Origin: a bacterium
GTDB taxonomy: Bacteria; Bacillota; Clostridia; Lachnospirales; Lachnospiraceae
Assembly: GCA_030524675.1 (NCBI GenBank)
Contig: JAUNGE010000012.1
Span: forward strand, 17,104-81,103
Direction: 5' to 3'
Length of the DNA stretch: 64,000 bases
Translations under genes and position numbers: made by a program
In this document: positions 29,401-40,194 of the stretch, in pieces
Position numbering within the stretch: the first letter of the stretch is position 1
Layout: each line of letters opens with the position of its first letter
Notes under the pieces: model-generated
Seen by the model: the letters and a program-made list of their open reading frames with translations, nothing else
Told to the model about the DNA's origin: nothing
Database searches by the model: none

Positions 29401-30369
29401 ATGAAGGAAATCAGTATCAGGGACATAAAAAATATCAAAATTGGAAATGCCCAAAATGAAAAAGCAGGAACTGGATGTACAGTGATTTTGTGCGAGCAGG
29501 GAGCGCCGACAGGACTCGATGTGCGCGGCGGCGGACCGGCATCCAGAGAGAGTGAGCTGTTAAAGCCCATGGCAGCGGCTGAGAGGATTCATGCGGTGCT
29601 TCTTAGCGGCGGAAGTGCATTTGGGCTGGATGCATCCGGCGGCGTGCAGCAGTATCTGGAGGAGAGAAATATTGGTTTTTCTGTGGGGCCGTTGAAAGTG
29701 CCACTGGTGTGCCAGTCCTGTATTTTTGACCTGGGCGTAGCAGATTACAGAGTGAGACCAGACAAAGCGATGGGATATGAGGCGTGTCAGAATGCAGAGC
29801 AGGGAAAGTATCAGGATGGAAATTTTGGCGCAGGGACCGGCGCCACAGTAGGAAAACTGCATGGCATGGAATATGCTATGAAAGCAGGCATCGGAAGCTA
29901 TGCTGTCTCATTGGGAAATCTGCAGGTAGGTGCCATTGTCGCAGTCAATGCGTTCGGAGACATTTTTGACTGGAAGAATGGCCAGAAGATTGCGGGACTT
30001 CTGGACAAGGACAAAAAATCATTTCTTTCCATGGAGGAAGAGCTGTTTAACGGCTATGAGATTATGACAGGGGAGATTCCTGGAAATACGACAATCGGTG
30101 TGATTATCACAAATGCAAAATTTGCAAAGACAGCGCTCTGTAAGATTGCGGGAATGGCACATAACGGATATGCCCGCTCCATCCGTCCCGTTCATACGTC
30201 AGGGGACGGAGACAGCATTTATGCGATGTCTGTGGGAGATGTGGAGGCAAATCAGGATGTGGTCGGAACGTTGGCAGCACAGGTGATGTCAGAGGCGATT
30301 ATTCGTGCGGTCAAACATGCAGAACCGGCATATGGATATCGTGCGTGGAAGGAACTGCAGGAAGAATAA
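29401..30369 (+). CDS. P1-family (DmpA-type) peptidase / aminopeptidase
   Basis: 322 residues from the ATG at 29401; GTG at 29395 is an in-frame alternative, with GGAAGGA before both. Family blocks are RGGGPASRESELL, LLSGGSAFGLDASGGVQQYL and NFGAGTGATVGK. Enzymes of this group (DmpA, beta-aminopeptidases) cleave themselves just before the nucleophile; here GNTTIGVIITNA places a Thr at the expected position. They release N-terminal residues from small peptides. The substrate is unknown. Stands alone between a promoter and a bidirectional terminator. Confidence 0.9.
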   Translation: MKEISIRDIKNIKIGNAQNEKAGTGCTVILCEQGAPTGLDVRGGGPASRESELLKPMAAAERIHAVLLSGGSAFGLDASGGVQQYLEERNIGFSVGPLKVPLVCQSCIFDLGVADYRVRPDKAMGYEACQNAEQGKYQDGNFGAGTGATVGKLHGMEYAMKAGIGSYAVSLGNLQVGAIVAVNAFGDIFDWKNGQKIAGLLDKDKKSFLSMEEELFNGYEIMTGEIPGNTTIGVIITNAKFAKTALCKIAGMAHNGYARSIRPVHTSGDGDSIYAMSVGDVEANQDVVGTLAAQVMSEAIIRAVKHAEPAYGYRAWKELQEE

Positions 30370-30462
30370 ATTCAGACGCGCTTTGGAGTATCACACAGAG
30401 ATGCGCGCCATGCAGAGCATAACAATATGTATCTGCATAGATAGTATCAGAAAAGAAAAAAA

Positions 30463-30508
30463 GAGACTGCTGCAAACGGTAACATTCATTTTGCGGCAGT
30501 CTCCTTTT
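30463..30508. terminator. Bidirectional terminator between convergent genes
   Basis: GAGACTGCTGCAA (30463-30475) pairs with TTGCGGCAGTCTC (30491-30503), with one wobble. CTTTT follows on the plus strand, and a long A-run before it gives a T-run on the minus strand. It serves both the P1 peptidase gene and the minus-strand metallophosphoesterase operon. Confidence 0.85.
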
Positions 30509-30584
30509 GTATATGTTGTACTTTTATGTATATGTTATACTTTTGCGTATACCACGGTACTTTATGTATATGTTGTATTTTGTG
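30509..30584. repeat. Four 19-bp tandem repeats
   Basis: Units start at 30509, 30528, 30547 and 30566, exactly 19 bp apart. The first is GTATATGTTGTACTTTTAT; unit 2 and unit 4 are close to it and unit 3 is more diverged. They sit in the tail of the convergent region. Confidence 0.8.
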
Positions 30585-30614
30585 TGTATTGGTTTGTATG
30601 CATATCTCGATATA

Positions 30615-31289
30615 TCAGTAGTACCGTTTGGTCTGCTCTGCTGCTGGTTCTTTTTGCTTTCTATGATAGAATTTCCACTTTGGAGTTTCCGCCGGTACAT
30701 CAATATCAATAATATAGGATTGATAGGCATTGATTACAGTGGTATCTTTATAGGAAGCGACACGTGTTGCCCGCCCACCGTAATTCAAGTGATTGTGCCC
30801 ATGTATAAAATATTTTGGTTTGTACTTTTCCATTAAGTCGATAAAACACTGGAATCCCTTGTGGGGAAGGTCATCACCGTCATGGAACTGGTATGCCGGT
30901 GCGTGGGTGACAAGAATATCAAATCCTTTGCTGCGGAAGATATCCCAGTACAGATGCCAGATTCGGTGTTTCATTTCTTTTTCCGTAAATTGATAAGGGC
31001 CAGGTTTATAGCGCATACAGCCGCCCAGCCCCAGAATACGCAGTCCCTTATATTCGTAGAGCATTCCGTCAATGCAGGTACAGCCCTCAGGTGGGTGTAC
31101 CTGGTAGCGAATGTCATGGTTGCCATGGATATAGAGCACGGGTGCTTTGCCCATAGTAACAAGGAAGGAAAGATAAGCAGCGGACAAGTCACCGCAGGAA
31201 ATAATCAGATCAATATCAGCTAATTTTGAAGGTTCATAGTAATCCCAAAGAGATTTTGACTCTTCATCAGCAACCACCAAAATTCGCAT
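30615..31289 (-). CDS. Calcineurin-like metallophosphoesterase
   Basis: 224 residues. Metal motifs in order are DEESKSLWD near the N-terminus, IISCGDLS, YIHGNHDIR, LVTHAPAY and HGHNHLN, which fit the GD, GNHD and GHxH set of the family. The GGAGGT ribosome binding site overlaps the spacer after the BMP-family gene (two bases), so the two are co-translated. Such enzymes hydrolyse phosphomonoesters or phosphodiesters including nucleotides; the target is unknown. The coupling to a purine-nucleoside-binding type protein hints at a nucleotide-related role (inferred). Confidence 0.92.
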   Translation of the reverse strand: MRILVVADEESKSLWDYYEPSKLADIDLIISCGDLSAAYLSFLVTMGKAPVLYIHGNHDIRYQVHPPEGCTCIDGMLYEYKGLRILGLGGCMRYKPGPYQFTEKEMKHRIWHLYWDIFRSKGFDILVTHAPAYQFHDGDDLPHKGFQCFIDLMEKYKPKYFIHGHNHLNYGGRATRVASYKDTTVINAYQSYIIDIDVPAETPKWKFYHRKQKEPAAEQTKRYY

Positions 31290-31291
31290 CT

Positions 31292-33229
31292 TTAGACCTC
31301 CGTTGTACTTTTTTGCTTGTAAATGCCGTGTATCTTCACAACTTTCTGTGCTTCGTCATTCAGTTCATCAATCGTAGGAATACTTCCCACTACATTTTCA
31401 GCGAGCCAGTTCATGGTGACAATCTGCTCTGGAGAGAGTACCGCATCCTCTTTCTTTGTGATTGGTCCATCCTGAGAGTGGAGAATACCTGAGAATGGCT
31501 GGAAGGCGCCAGAACAGATACTGTGCTTCAAAATCTCAATCAGACGTTTTGTGCCATCTGGAATGCTGTTAGAATAAATCAGGTCAATCACCTCGGCGGA
31601 CATACCCCACCAGTAATTTAAGGCCTGTTCGCCCATGGTGCGCTCGGTGGAGTTCCAGGAACCCTCCATCACGCTGCGGACGATTTTTTCGTAATATTTT
31701 CCCCAGTGCCAGATAGGAGTTGCCAGATGAATATTGGAATCTCCATCTTTCTGGTACAGGCCGAACTGCCTGGACATCTCAACTGGCGTAATCATATCTT
31801 GTCCGGAAATGAAGGTGATGCCGTTCTGTGCCAGAGCACTGTGGCTGTCATGATTTTTCACCGTGGACCATTCCAGATAAATCTTGATGTTCGGGTTGAC
31901 CATCTGTGCACCCAGAGCGAAAGCATTGATATTTGCCATCATGCCATAAATCGGATAATCTGCGATATAGCCGATTTTGTTGGACTGGGAGATGGCTGCC
32001 GCTGCGGCTCCGATCACAAATTTTGCCTCATACATTCTTCCGTAGTAGGTACGGATGGACTTGTAGGAAGTGTTGACAGAGCAGTTTAGAATCTTTACGT
32101 CTGTATGGCTGAGGGCCGCTTTGAGGCTTGCCGTGATCATTCTTGGCGTAGTGGTGAAAATGATTTCGCATCCAGCATCAATCGCCAGGTCGATGGCAGA
32201 CAGTGCGCTCTCCTCAGAATCAATATTGTCAAAGTGCAGTGTTACAACCTGGTCCCCGAATACTTCTTCCAGGTGCATACGTCCCAGCTCATGGCCGTAT
32301 GTCCAGCTTGAAGTTTCTGCGGTCTTCTCGTGGATAAATGCAATCTTGTATTTCTTCTGGGAGGAGACTGGAGAGAGAATCCGCTCCAGAAGGTTTGAAG
32401 GCTGTGCTTTTTCCGGCTGTTCCACAAGAGCAATCGAGTTGCCCTGAGCGGACAGTAGAAATTCATCCCACATTTTGGAAACCTCGTGTGCCAGCTGTTT
32501 ATCGGACAGGTCCAGCAGGTGTGGCAGGCCGTAAATCTGAAGGTAAATCAGGAATGCGTCGCCAGGTGTGAGGGAGAGGCGGTTGTCGCTCTTTTCCTGG
32601 AAAATTTTTGAAAAACGCAGATAGGCCGAGCGCACATTCAGACGGAAATCTTCATCCCACGGATTCTCGGCATCGGCATGGAGTGCTTCAATCAATGCCT
32701 GGAAACTGCCCTCTTTGGAAAACCAGATATCGTTAATCTGCGCCACTTTGTAGAAATCCATAAATTCATAATAGATTTTGTTTTCCAGTGAATCGTTCTT
32801 TTTGGGGATAATACGTGTCACATAGGCCGGAATGCTGGCCGCGTTCATATATTTTAAGACGCTGACACGTTTATTGCCTTCCTGCACATAAAATTTATTC
32901 ATAAACTCAAATGCAACAATCGGGTCGCGAATTCCCTCGTTTACCTGTGCGTTGATGAGAGATATCCATTTTGCTGCAAATTCAGATTTATCATTCAAAA
33001 GCGGCATGAAATTGCTGGCTAGGGCGGTCTGCCGTCCGGCTGTTTTTGTACCGACGATCAGGTTCAGAGGAACTTCCACAAGACCAAGCTTTGTTTCAGC
33101 GGCCACTTCCACAAACGGAAGAATGTCGTCGAGAGCCGGCAGATATGGGTATTTGCCGGAGGAAACAGAGAAGCGGTATTGTTTTTCTGCCATTTTTTTT
33201 GCTTTATTGTATTCATCAAAAGCGATCAT
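31292..33229 (-). CDS. ParB-like / BMP-domain fusion protein, cytoplasmic
   Basis: 645 residues without signal peptide or lipobox. The N-terminal 200 residues include FYVQEGNKRVSVLKYM, which resembles the ParB/sulfiredoxin-type box (G-x-x-R). The C-terminal part from about residue 290 (YKIAFIHEKTAETSSWTYGHE) is a BMP/Med-type domain: IFTTTPRMI, KFVIGAAAAAISQSNKIGYIADYP and YLEWS match the periplasmic purine-nucleoside binding fold. Secreted BMP proteins feed nucleoside ABC importers; here the protein must act in the cytoplasm, as Med of Bacillus does in regulation. Promoter TTGTCA/TATAAT at 33288-33316. Operon partner is a metallophosphoesterase. Function unknown. Confidence 0.8.
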   Translation of the reverse strand: MIAFDEYNKAKKMAEKQYRFSVSSGKYPYLPALDDILPFVEVAAETKLGLVEVPLNLIVGTKTAGRQTALASNFMPLLNDKSEFAAKWISLINAQVNEGIRDPIVAFEFMNKFYVQEGNKRVSVLKYMNAASIPAYVTRIIPKKNDSLENKIYYEFMDFYKVAQINDIWFSKEGSFQALIEALHADAENPWDEDFRLNVRSAYLRFSKIFQEKSDNRLSLTPGDAFLIYLQIYGLPHLLDLSDKQLAHEVSKMWDEFLLSAQGNSIALVEQPEKAQPSNLLERILSPVSSQKKYKIAFIHEKTAETSSWTYGHELGRMHLEEVFGDQVVTLHFDNIDSEESALSAIDLAIDAGCEIIFTTTPRMITASLKAALSHTDVKILNCSVNTSYKSIRTYYGRMYEAKFVIGAAAAAISQSNKIGYIADYPIYGMMANINAFALGAQMVNPNIKIYLEWSTVKNHDSHSALAQNGITFISGQDMITPVEMSRQFGLYQKDGDSNIHLATPIWHWGKYYEKIVRSVMEGSWNSTERTMGEQALNYWWGMSAEVIDLIYSNSIPDGTKRLIEILKHSICSGAFQPFSGILHSQDGPITKKEDAVLSPEQIVTMNWLAENVVGSIPTIDELNDEAQKVVKIHGIYKQKSTTEV

Positions 33230-33287
33230 ATAGGACCTCCTTAATGGTGTGAGTACATTAGTTACCTTACAGGGGTTTCATACATAT

Positions 33288-33316
33288 ATTATAAGAAAAG
33301 AAATCCTTTGTGACAA
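33288..33316 (-). promoter_or_regulatory. Promoter of the ParB-like/BMP operon
   Basis: On the minus strand TTGTCA (33316-33311), 17-nt spacer, TATAAT (33293-33288). A leader of about 50 nt then leads to an AAGGAGG site and the ATG at 33229. Confidence 0.75.
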
Positions 33317-33509
33317 GAGACAGTTTGAGCAAGGATTTTCGGAAAGAGAGAAAAAAATTGGGAGAAATGTCAAAGGTTTAACAGAATTTCGTTAGAGTAC
33401 AAAGAAATAAGAAAAATACGAGAAAATGACAGGAAAAAAGTGACTAAAAAAGAAGAAAAGCAACAGGAGAAAGTGGCTGAAATTCGGAAAAAAAGAGTAC
33501 GGAAGAGTC

Positions 33510-33538
33510 TTGACAAGACCAGAAAAATGTAGTAAACT
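33510..33538 (+). promoter_or_regulatory. Promoter of the tRNA pair
   Basis: TTGACA (33510-33515), 17-nt spacer, TAAACT (33533-33538), 38 bases before the first tRNA. The rest of the 346-bp gap 33230-33575 is A-rich and shows no gene. Confidence 0.75.
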
Positions 33539-33575
33539 TCTAAAGTCAGAAAAAACAGAAAATAGAAATTAAAAA

Positions 33576-33648
<73 letters not shown>

Positions 33649-33652
33649 TTTT

Positions 33653-33723
33653 GCAGGTGTAGTTCAATGGTAGAACACTAGCCTTCCAAGCTAGATACGT
33701 GGGTTCGATTCCCATCACCTGCT
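33653..33723 (+). tRNA. tRNA-Gly (TCC anticodon)
   Basis: 71 nt, four bases after tRNA-Phe and so co-transcribed. Acceptor GCAGGTG pairs with CACCTGC, anticodon loop CTTCCAA gives TCC, T-loop GGTTCGATTCC. Discriminator T; CCA is not encoded. Confidence 0.97.
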
Positions 33724-33752
33724 TTTTTTATACCCATTTTTAAAGGCAAGTG

Positions 33753-33799
33753 AAACGTTTTGAAAGCAGAATGGTATCTCTGCTCTCAGAACGTTTTTT
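33753..33799 (+). terminator. Terminator after the tRNA pair
   Basis: AACGTT and AGCAGA on the 5' side pair with TCTGCT and AACGTT on the 3' side of an interrupted stem, followed by six T. The remaining sequence up to 34031 carries a promoter but no convincing gene. Confidence 0.7.
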
Positions 33800-33927
33800 G
33801 TTGTTTCGTGAAAAGTTCTCGGAACTCCTTTTAAGGGCTAGAGACCTTTTATGCAGCAAAAATACTCTGTGTGGAACGATACTATGTATGCAGGAAGAAT
33901 ATTCAGAAAAAAAATGTTGTGAGGAGA

Positions 33928-33956
33928 TTGGCAGGAGGAGAGGAATTTGGTATAAT
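33928..33956 (+). promoter_or_regulatory. Promoter of the YfcE-like phosphoesterase gene
   Basis: TTGGCA (33928-33933), 17-nt spacer, TATAAT (33951-33956), 76 bases before the ATG. Confidence 0.65.
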
Positions 33957-34031
33957 GAAATGAAAAATGTGAAAAACCTACTGTTTGTGGCAGGAAAATT
34001 GTGTGGCCTGTGAACAGATAAGGAGGAAAAA

Positions 34032-34565
34032 ATGATTTATTTTACATCAGATTTGCATTTTTATCATGATAAGGTGATTCAGTATGCAAACCGGCCATTC
34101 TATAATGCAGACGAGATGAATCGGGCATTGATTCGCAGATGGAACCAGAAGGTAGGGGTGCAGGATGAAGTGTATATTCTGGGGGATATTACAATGAAAG
34201 GCCCTCAGTATGCGACAGAGGTAATTCGGGCACTTCACGGAAAGAAGTATCTGATTCGCGGAAATCATGACCAGTTTGTGGACAGGGAAGAATTTGACAG
34301 AAGCCTGTTTGAGTGGATAAAGGAGTATTATGAGCTGCAGTATGAAAATCAATGGTTTATTCTGTTCCATTATCCAATCGAAGAGTGGAACGGATTTTTT
34401 CGCGGGGCGATTCATTTGCATGGACACCAGCATAACCATGAGACTTATAACTATGCGAATCTGGAGAAGGGGCTGCGTCGATATGATGTGGGTGTAGATG
34501 CGAATAGAATGTACCCTGTCAGTATAGAAGAGATTCTTCTCTTCTTTTCCATGGGAAACCTTTAA
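34032..34565 (+). CDS. Small metallophosphoesterase
   Basis: 177 residues. Metal-binding motifs are TSDLHFYHDK at the N-terminus, ILGDITMKG, LIRGNHDQF, FHYPIEEWNG and HLHGHQHNH. The size and the start MIYFTSDLHFYH are those of a widespread family of short single-domain phosphoesterases. AAGGAGG precedes the ATG. Physiological substrate unknown. It is followed by a HAD phosphatase on the same strand. Confidence 0.92.
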   Translation: MIYFTSDLHFYHDKVIQYANRPFYNADEMNRALIRRWNQKVGVQDEVYILGDITMKGPQYATEVIRALHGKKYLIRGNHDQFVDREEFDRSLFEWIKEYYELQYENQWFILFHYPIEEWNGFFRGAIHLHGHQHNHETYNYANLEKGLRRYDVGVDANRMYPVSIEEILLFFSMGNL

Positions 34566-34666
34566 TCTCAGATTAAAAGTATTTGAGATATCAACCCAAA
34601 GACATAAAAAAAGTTAGACGAATATTTGTCAGATATGGGAGAATACAAGACATAAGGAGACTGAAA

Positions 34667-35320
34667 ATGAAAGCAGATGGAATCATTTTTGATTTGGATG
34701 GGACTCTCTGGGATTCGATTGTGCCGGTCACAGAATCCTGGAATCGGGTGATTGAGCGGCGTCTGGGCAAAGAAGCGCGGATTACCACAGAAGATATGCA
34801 TCATTGTATGGGAATGCTGATGGAAGATATCGGAGCTGCACTGTTTCCGGAACTTCCGAGAGAGGAGATGCTCTCTGTGCTGAGAGAGTGCTGTGAGTAT
34901 GAAAATGAATATGTGGCAGAGGTCGGCGGAAAATTGTTTGATGGGGTTATGGAGACCTTAAAAGAATTGGCAGGCAGAATGCCTCTGTTTATTGTGAGCA
35001 ACTGTCAGGCTGGATACATTGAGGCATTTTTCAAGGCGCATGGCGTGGAAAACTATTTTAAAGACTATGAGAATCCAGGGCGCACAGGTCTCGCGAAAGC
35101 AGAAAATATCAGTCTGGTGGCACAGCGCAACCATCTGAAGTGTCCAGTCTATGTCGGAGACACGCAGGGGGACTGCAATGCATCCACAAAAGCAAACGTG
35201 CCGTTTATTTTTGCACGGTATGGTTTTGGGGAGGTAAAACCGGAAGACTGTGTAGGTGTGATTGACTCGTTTGCAGAGCTTGCAGATTTGGTGGAGTTCG
35301 ATGCAGAAGAAAGAAAATGA
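34667..35320 (+). CDS. HAD-IA family hydrolase (phosphoglycolate phosphatase-like)
   Basis: 217 residues from the ATG at 34667 with AAGGAGA before it; the open frame extends upstream to 34583 without a ribosome binding site. Motif I FDLDGTLWDS, motif II IVSNCQ, motif III Lys in GLAKAENI, motif IV YVGDTQGDC. The helical cap lies between motifs I and II, which marks subclass IA (Gph-like). It probably removes phosphate from a small metabolite. Confidence 0.92.
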   Translation: MKADGIIFDLDGTLWDSIVPVTESWNRVIERRLGKEARITTEDMHHCMGMLMEDIGAALFPELPREEMLSVLRECCEYENEYVAEVGGKLFDGVMETLKELAGRMPLFIVSNCQAGYIEAFFKAHGVENYFKDYENPGRTGLAKAENISLVAQRNHLKCPVYVGDTQGDCNASTKANVPFIFARYGFGEVKPEDCVGVIDSFAELADLVEFDAEERK

Positions 35321-35671
35321 GAAGATAGAAAATCAGAAGAAATAACCAGCGGAAGGAAAAGCAGCAGATTCGCAGACAGTAAAATCTTAGATTACAGATT
35401 CATAAATAACAGAATTCTAAATAAAATAGTATAAAGAAAAGGCTGATGCAGGAAAGAACAGATGAAAACAGAGAGTTTGTCTGACTTGGCAGCAGCCTTT
35501 TTGACGTATTTGATGGATTTGGTTTCTTTGGATTCATGTAGTTTTGGTCCATTCTGTTCTCGCGTTTATGGAAAATATAAGAAATTTCTTATTATGCAAC
35601 AAAAATGGTACATTCTTGTTAATATTGTATCAAATCATATCGCTTATGCAAAATATATTTAGTGAAAACGA

Positions 35672-35700
35672 TAGACAATTATTTGGTTTTTGGGTATAAT
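35672..35700 (+). promoter_or_regulatory. Promoter of the ATP synthase operon
   Basis: TAGACA (35672-35677), 17-nt spacer, TATAAT (35695-35700), giving a leader of about 58 nt. The gap 35321-35764 holds this promoter and a 66-codon open frame (35462-35662) that lacks support; the rest is A-rich. Confidence 0.75.
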
Positions 35701-35764
35701 ACTATCTATATGCATAGAGAGCAGGTGCGATGGTTGGAGATGAAATTTTCAATCGGAGGGAAAG

Positions 35765-36016
35765 ATGAAACATAGGAAAAGCATATTTCGGAATTTTGCC
35801 CTGGTGACACAGCTTGGGCTGAGTGTGATGACGCCGGTGTTTCTCTGCATCCTGGCGGGATATTGGATTGATGAAAAGACGGGGCTTAGAACCACATTTT
35901 GGTTTTTGCTTGCCGGCTTTTTCGCAGGAGCGCGCAATGCCTATCTGATGGCGAAGCACACCATCGAAATCAACCGCAGAGAGGAAGCAAAGGAGGATAA
36001 AGCGGATGAGAGCTGA
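35765..36016 (+). CDS. AtpZ/AtpI-like ATP synthase accessory protein
   Basis: 83 residues, two transmembrane helices. FALVTQLGLSVMTPVFLCILAGYWIDEKTG is the pattern of the AtpZ/putative F0F1 subunit family; the closing segment is charged. Such proteins help assembly of the c-ring or Mg2+ uptake. First gene of the atp operon, GGAGGG before the ATG, overlapping the next gene by 11 bases. Confidence 0.85.
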   Translation: MKHRKSIFRNFALVTQLGLSVMTPVFLCILAGYWIDEKTGLRTTFWFLLAGFFAGARNAYLMAKHTIEINRREEAKEDKADES

Positions 36017-36392
36017 TGTGAAAAGATTGGTCTTGGAAGTCTGCACCGGCATTGTGTGTTACAATGGAGTGCTTCTTCTGGCAGCTGTATGTCTGCGTTT
36101 GTCTTCCGATATTCTTCTTGGGCTGATACTTGGGGGGATATTGGCAATTCTTGCATTTGTGCATATGGCAGCTGTTTCAGACCAGACGCTGGATTTGAAG
36201 GCAGAAGAGCCTGCAAGGAAAAAGGCAACCATACATGCCATGCTGCGGATGGTGGTGTTGATAGCTGTCCTTATTGTGACTATGCGGGTGCCGTATTTCA
36301 ATACGGTAGCAGTCGTTGTGGGAATACTTGGATTAAAGGCAGGGGCATATCTGCAGCCCATGATTCACAAACTGAGAAACAGACATGAGTAA
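36006..36392 (+). CDS. atpI: ATP synthase subunit I
   Basis: 128 residues with four predicted transmembrane helices, the layout of AtpI/UncI proteins that guide c-ring assembly. The family is poorly conserved, so the call rests on topology and on its place just before atpB. AAAGGAGG lies ten bases before the ATG, inside the end of the previous gene. Confidence 0.8.
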   Translation: MRADVKRLVLEVCTGIVCYNGVLLLAAVCLRLSSDILLGLILGGILAILAFVHMAAVSDQTLDLKAEEPARKKATIHAMLRMVVLIAVLIVTMRVPYFNTVAVVVGILGLKAGAYLQPMIHKLRNRHE

Positions 36393-36433
36393 GACGGACG
36401 AAAGACCATTTTTGAGGAAAGGAGGAAGAGCGT

Positions 36434-37135
36434 ATGGGAGGACTGATTGCAAATGAACCGGATTTTATGATACATGGTATTGTATCTTACCAGCTTTTCG
36501 GGCATGAGCTCTGGATTACCACCACACATCTGGGACTCTGGATTGTCACGATTGCTCTGCTGGTTTTAGGTGTTTTCGCAAACCGTGCAATGAAAAAGGC
36601 AACTTTGGTTCCTGGCACATTTCAGAACATTCTGGAATATGGCGTGGAAATGCTGCAAAAGATGGTAGCGTCCACGATGTGCCCCAAAGGAAAAAAGTTT
36701 ATCAATTACATCGGAACGATTTTCCTTTTTATCCTGTTCTGTAACCTGAGCGGACTTGTAGGGCTTCGTGCACCGACAGCCGATTTTGGCGTTACATTTC
36801 TTTTGGGCATGTTTACCTTTGCGATTGTAAACTACCAGGGAATCAAAAACAGAAAATTCCGGCATTTTACGAGCCTGTTTGAGCCGTACCCGATTTTGTT
36901 TCCGATTAACCTGATTGGAGAGATTGCAAACCCGATTTCTCTGTCTTTGCGTCTGTTTGGAAACCTGATGTCAGGCGTGGTGATTATGGGACTGTGGTAC
37001 GGCATGATGCCTATTTTTGTAAAAATCGGTATTCCAGCATTTTTACATGCATACTGCGATTTGTTCTCAGGATGCATCCAGACGTATGTATTTTGTATGC
37101 TGACGATGGTTTATGTCAATGATAAACTGGAATAA
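36434..37135 (+). CDS. atpB: ATP synthase F0 subunit a
   Basis: 233 residues, membrane protein with five to six helices. The essential stator arginine lies in ISLSLRLFGNLMSG (near residue 173), and the C-terminal helix carries LFSGCIQTYVFCML. It forms the ion half-channels against the c-ring. AAAGGAGG precedes the ATG. Confidence 0.95.
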   Translation: MGGLIANEPDFMIHGIVSYQLFGHELWITTTHLGLWIVTIALLVLGVFANRAMKKATLVPGTFQNILEYGVEMLQKMVASTMCPKGKKFINYIGTIFLFILFCNLSGLVGLRAPTADFGVTFLLGMFTFAIVNYQGIKNRKFRHFTSLFEPYPILFPINLIGEIANPISLSLRLFGNLMSGVVIMGLWYGMMPIFVKIGIPAFLHAYCDLFSGCIQTYVFCMLTMVYVNDKLE

Positions 37136-37196
37136 ACCAGAGTGACAGCAGACGAACATGCCTGCTGATGCAGGTACAATAAAGAAAAAACAGTAG

Positions 37197-37466
<270 letters not shown>

Positions 37467-37502
37467 GCAGGCAGATAAAAAAGAGCAAGAGGAGGCGGGA
37501 AC

Positions 37503-38018
37503 TTGGAACGGTTATTAGGATTTGACTGGCAGTTGATTAATGATGCAGTTATCACAGGAATCAGTGTGTTTATCCTGTTCTTCGCCCTGTCTTATCTGTT
37601 ATTTAATCCGGTCAGGGCATTCCTGGCAAAGCGTCAGGAAATGATCGCAAATGACCTGGATACGGCAAAGACAAGCAAGGAAAGTGCCCAGGCATTGAAG
37701 GCGGAATATGAAGCAAAGCTGCGCGAGGTGGACAAGGAGGCTGAGGCCATTCTGGAGGAAGCCCGCAAGAAAGCCAAAAAGCGCGAGGCTGAGATTATTG
37801 ATGAAGCAAAGACAGAGGCCGCACGCATTATGGAGCGCGCGAACCACGAGATTCTGCTGGAGAAGAAGAAAGCACTGGACGATATGAAACAGGAAATGAT
37901 TTCTGTGGCTTCCCTGATGGCTGGCAAGGTAGTGGCAGCATCCATGGATACCCAGATTCAAGATTCTCTGGTTGAGGAGACATTGAAGGAGATAGGTGAG
38001 AGTACATGGCAAAGCTAG
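37503..38018 (+). CDS. atpF: ATP synthase F0 subunit b
   Basis: 171 residues from a TTG start at 37503, ten bases after AGAGGAGG. One N-terminal helix (ISVFILFFALSYLLF) is followed by a long charged coiled coil rich in Glu, Lys and Ala (about 45-150), the peripheral stalk. The stop overlaps atpH by 13 bases. Confidence 0.94.
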   Translation: MERLLGFDWQLINDAVITGISVFILFFALSYLLFNPVRAFLAKRQEMIANDLDTAKTSKESAQALKAEYEAKLREVDKEAEAILEEARKKAKKREAEIIDEAKTEAARIMERANHEILLEKKKALDDMKQEMISVASLMAGKVVAASMDTQIQDSLVEETLKEIGESTWQS

Positions 38019-38554
38019 CGGCAAAAGTGTATGGCGATGCCCTGTTTGAGACGGCCGTGGAAAAGCAGAAGGTGGACGAGCTGTTTGACGAAGTGCAGCA
38101 GTTAAGACAGGTTTTCTCTGAAAATGAGGAGCTGATGCATCTTTTGACCCATCCGAAAATTGTCAAAGAAGAGAAGATTTCTGTGATAGAAAAGGTGTTT
38201 CACGGGCGGATCTGCGATGAGCTGATGGGGTTTCTGACCATTATTGTAGATAAGGGAAGGCAGAAAGAGATTCTGCAGATTTTCGATTATTTTATCGGAG
38301 AAGTAAAACAGTATAAAAAAATCGGTGTTGTCTATGTAAAGAGCGCCGTGGCATTAAATGACGGGCAGAAGGCCCGCATCGAGGAAAAACTGCTGAAGAC
38401 GACAGCGTTTGTGAAGCTGGAGATGCACTACCAGGTGGACGAAAAGCTGATAGGCGGTCTGGTGATCCGCATTGGAGACCGCGTGGTGGACAGCAGCATC
38501 CAGACAAAACTGGAGGAGATGAAGCGGGAGCTGATGAAACTGCAGCTGGCGTGA
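38006..38554 (+). CDS. atpH: ATP synthase F1 subunit delta
   Basis: 182 residues, soluble. The N-terminal half is helical (YGDALFETAVEKQK) and the C-terminal part has the family ending LIGGLVIRIGDRVVDSSIQTKL. It joins the peripheral stalk to the F1 head. Starts within atpF, so translation is coupled. Confidence 0.94.
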   Translation: MAKLAAKVYGDALFETAVEKQKVDELFDEVQQLRQVFSENEELMHLLTHPKIVKEEKISVIEKVFHGRICDELMGFLTIIVDKGRQKEILQIFDYFIGEVKQYKKIGVVYVKSAVALNDGQKARIEEKLLKTTAFVKLEMHYQVDEKLIGGLVIRIGDRVVDSSIQTKLEEMKRELMKLQLA

Positions 38555-38673
38555 AATCTCCAAAAAAATGAGCAGAAAATAAAGAGAAACGTCTGTCTCG
38601 TGCAGAATGTGTGTGCAGCAGGCATGAAGATGAGACAGAGGAAATTATGAAGAGAAAGAAGGTGCAAACCTGA

Positions 38674-40179
<1,506 letters not shown>

Positions 40180-40194
40180 GGCAGGTGAGATGTC

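Noticed and set aside
30509..30584. CRISPR-like repeats
   Set aside because: Units are contiguous without spacers and only 19 bp, so this is a plain tandem repeat.
33750..34013. Possible 87-residue protein after the tRNAs
   Set aside because: It overlaps the tRNA terminator, has no ribosome binding site, and no recognisable family.
35462..35662. Possible 66-residue protein before the atp operon
   Set aside because: No ribosome binding site of quality, no motifs, and it runs up to the atp promoter.
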